37,635 nt of DNA from assembly GCA_903873395.1 (NCBI GenBank), contig CAIQOJ010000044.1, forward strand, positions 1 to 37,635, in the 5' to 3' direction. The notes beneath the pieces were generated by a model. The model did no database searches. It was not told the origin of the DNA and was given only the letters and a program-made list of their open reading frames with translations. Origin of the DNA: an uncultured Acidimicrobiaceae bacterium (GTDB taxonomy: Bacteria; Actinomycetota; Acidimicrobiia; Acidimicrobiales; RAAP-2). Below, in pieces: positions 33,765 through 37,635 of the stretch. How positions within the stretch are numbered: the stretch's first letter is position 1; each line of letters starts with the position of its first letter. The translations under genes and the position numbers were made by a program.

Positions 33765-33802
33765 GCATGGTGCCCCTGGGCCCACCCGGTACCATGCGAG
33801 GC
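33765..33802 (+). promoter_or_regulatory. glyS promoter region with nested inverted repeat
   Basis: TACCAT (33790-33795) is a -10-like hexamer 7 nt before the ATG at 33803, with no ribosome site of usual spacing. It is embedded in an inverted repeat: GCATGGT (33765-33771) with ACCATGC (33791-33797), around the palindrome TGGGCCCA (33777-33784). If transcription begins at the ATG, the repeat acts as DNA, perhaps as an operator; if further upstream, it could be a hairpin. It could also terminate hemW mRNA. Confidence 0.45.
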
Positions 33803-35161
33803 ATGTCCGACCAGGAGAATCCCACCGACGTGCCAGCCGACGGCCCAGATCTCGCTGGTCGGGCTGACCTGATGGAGAAGGTCGTCGGCCTCTGCAAGCG
33901 GCGCGGCCTGATCTTTCAATCGGCCGATATCTATGGCGGATTCCGATCGACCTACGACTACGGCCCGCTCGGAGTCAACCTCCTGCGCAACGTCAAGAAC
34001 GCCTGGTGGGAAGCGATGGTCCAGCGGCGTGACGACGTAGTGGGCCTCGACGCGGCCATCCTCTCGCCTCCGGCCGTATGGGCTGCGTCTGGTCACTTGG
34101 CCAACTTCTCGGATCCGCTGGTCGACTGCCGCTCGTGCCACCAGCGGTGGAGGGAAGACAAGATCGATGGCGTGTGCCCGAGTTGTGGGTCGACCGAGTT
34201 CACCGAGGCGCGGGCATTCAACCTGATGTTCAAGACCCACGCAGGCCCGGTCGAGGACGAAGGTGCGGTTGCCTACTTGCGGCCCGAGACGGCCCAGGGC
34301 ATGTTCACCAACTTCGCCAACGTGCTCCAGACCACCCGCAAGAAGCCGCCGTTCGGCATCGCTCAGGTGGGCAAGTCCTTCCGCAACGAGATCACTCCCC
34401 AGAACTTCGTCTTCCGGACCAGAGAGTTCGAGCAGATGGAGATGGAGTTCTTCGTGCCGCCCGACGATGCTCAGACCTGGTTCGAGTACTGGCTGGCCGA
34501 GCGGCACCGCTGGTATCTCGACCTGGGCATTCCCGAGGACCAGATCCGTCTCCGTCATCATGAGGCTTCGGAGTTGGCTCATTACTCGGCAGGTACTGCC
34601 GATGTGGAGTTCCTCTTCCCCTGGGGATGGGATGAGCTCGAGGGCATCGCCAACCGTGGCAGCTTCGACCTCCACGCTCACGCCGAAGCCTCGGGCGAGC
34701 GCCTCGAATACTTCGATCAGGCGGCAGGGGAGCGCTACACGCCTCACGTGATCGAGCCGGCCGCCGGGGCCACCCGCACGATGATGGCGTTCTTGCTGTC
34801 TGCGTACCACGAGGACGAAGTGGGTGGTGAGGCCCGCACGGTGCTGCGCCTCCACCCCAAGCTCGCTCCGTATCAGGTAGGCGTGCTGCCCCTGTCGAAG
34901 AAGGAGACCCTTGAACCGCTGGCTCGTCAGGTGCTGGCCTCGCTCCAGCCGCACTTCATGTGTGACTACGACACGACGCAGTCGATCGGCAAGCGCTATC
35001 GGCGCCAGGACGAGGTCGGTACGCCGTGGTGCGTGACCATCGACTTCGATTCGCTCGAAGACGGTGCGGTCACCGTGCGAGATCGGGACACCACAGAACA
35101 GTCCCGCATCCCCATCGACGATCTGGTGGCCGACCTGCGCCGCCGTATGGACGCCGTCTGA
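33803..35161 (+). CDS. glyS: Glycyl-tRNA synthetase, alpha2 dimeric class II type
   Basis: A 452-residue class II aminoacyl-tRNA synthetase of the single-chain (eukaryote-like) type, not the alpha/beta tetramer. IFQSADIYGGFRSTYDYGPLG, a zinc-like pair C109/C112 and C125/C128, motif 2 (FGIAQVGKSFRNEI) and motif 3 (GATRTMMAFLLSAY) are all present, then the anticodon-binding domain ending with VGTPWCVTIDFD. It charges tRNA-Gly. Upstream in-frame ATGs (33767, 33794) lack ribosome sites; the ATG at 33803 is preceded by TACCAT at 7 nt. It is probably monocistronic. Confidence 0.97.
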   Translation: MSDQENPTDVPADGPDLAGRADLMEKVVGLCKRRGLIFQSADIYGGFRSTYDYGPLGVNLLRNVKNAWWEAMVQRRDDVVGLDAAILSPPAVWAASGHLANFSDPLVDCRSCHQRWREDKIDGVCPSCGSTEFTEARAFNLMFKTHAGPVEDEGAVAYLRPETAQGMFTNFANVLQTTRKKPPFGIAQVGKSFRNEITPQNFVFRTREFEQMEMEFFVPPDDAQTWFEYWLAERHRWYLDLGIPEDQIRLRHHEASELAHYSAGTADVEFLFPWGWDELEGIANRGSFDLHAHAEASGERLEYFDQAAGERYTPHVIEPAAGATRTMMAFLLSAYHEDEVGGEARTVLRLHPKLAPYQVGVLPLSKKETLEPLARQVLASLQPHFMCDYDTTQSIGKRYRRQDEVGTPWCVTIDFDSLEDGAVTVRDRDTTEQSRIPIDDLVADLRRRMDAV

Positions 35162-35214
35162 CCGAGGTCGACATGGGTCGACCTCAGGCGTTCATTGCCG
35201 GGGTGGACGCCGAG

Positions 35215-35287
35215 TAGTATTTGGCTGCCGCGCCCCCGCTCTGGTTGGCGCGCCCCGCCCCGCATCCATCTGAGGAGACCCTGTCCG
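35215..35287 (+). promoter_or_regulatory. Candidate promoter and leader of ppdK
   Basis: TAGTAT (35215-35220) is a strong -10-like hexamer. GAGGAG, about 11 nt before the ATG at 35288, acts as the ribosome site. Thus ppdK, unlike glyS or uppS, appears to have a conventional leader of about 60 nt. TTGCCG upstream is too close to be a good -35. Confidence 0.45.

Positions 35288-37635
<2,348 letters not shown>

Noticed and set aside
33425-34954. 509-codon antisense frame across hemW and glyS
   Set aside because: Runs across two clear genes and the promoter between them; composition-driven.

Overview
The window reads as a high-GC actinobacterial chromosome. The best guess is class Acidimicrobiia or a close relative: there is an F420-dependent LLM oxidoreductase, a BldD-like regulator, HrcA with a CIRCE operator, GTG starts are common, and rpsT/lepA, phoH-ybeY-CNNM-era and uppS-recO sit as actinobacterial housekeeping blocks. 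This assignment is inference; no rRNA or tRNA gene was seen. Genes are densely packed and many neighbours overlap by 4 bp (ATGA or GTGA), which suggests translational coupling.

Positions 1-9135 look like accessory catabolism. A TetR repressor (cut by the window start) and a DUF6125-like protein are transcribed leftward. A rightward run then encodes a beta-hydroxyacid dehydrogenase, aldehyde dehydrogenase, carboxymuconolactone-decarboxylase-like protein, short-chain dehydrogenase, enoyl-CoA hydratase, F420-type LLM oxidoreductase, hotdog thioesterase and a Liv-type substrate-binding lipoprotein. Together they suggest uptake and CoA-linked oxidation of an unidentified organic acid or ring compound. 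The two arms diverge from a 48-bp region with a small palindrome between the putative -35 and -10.

Positions 9246-16664 hold an SRAP DNA-crosslink protein, ribosomal protein S20, LepA, a Wzx/MATE-like flippase, a two-domain alpha/beta hydrolase resembling fused exosortase-associated hydrolases, and a small acidic protein divergent from a DtxR-family metalloregulator.

Positions 16732-25904 hold the DtxR-family regulator, hrcA-dnaJ under CIRCE, rsmE, a BldD-like regulator with an intact c-di-GMP signature, a MerR/excisionase-like HTH protein, a HIT hydrolase, and the overlapping phoH-ybeY-CNNM-era operon.

Positions 25952-37635 hold a leftward DinG-like Fe-S helicase and a TauE/SafE permease, then rightward uppS, a small membrane protein, recO, a photolyase coupled to hemW, glyS, and pyruvate phosphate dikinase (cut by the window end).

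A recurring feature is a -10-like TANNNT hexamer exactly 6 nt before the start codon at five genes (looser versions at several more), usually with no Shine-Dalgarno. This fits widespread leaderless transcription and helps fix starts.
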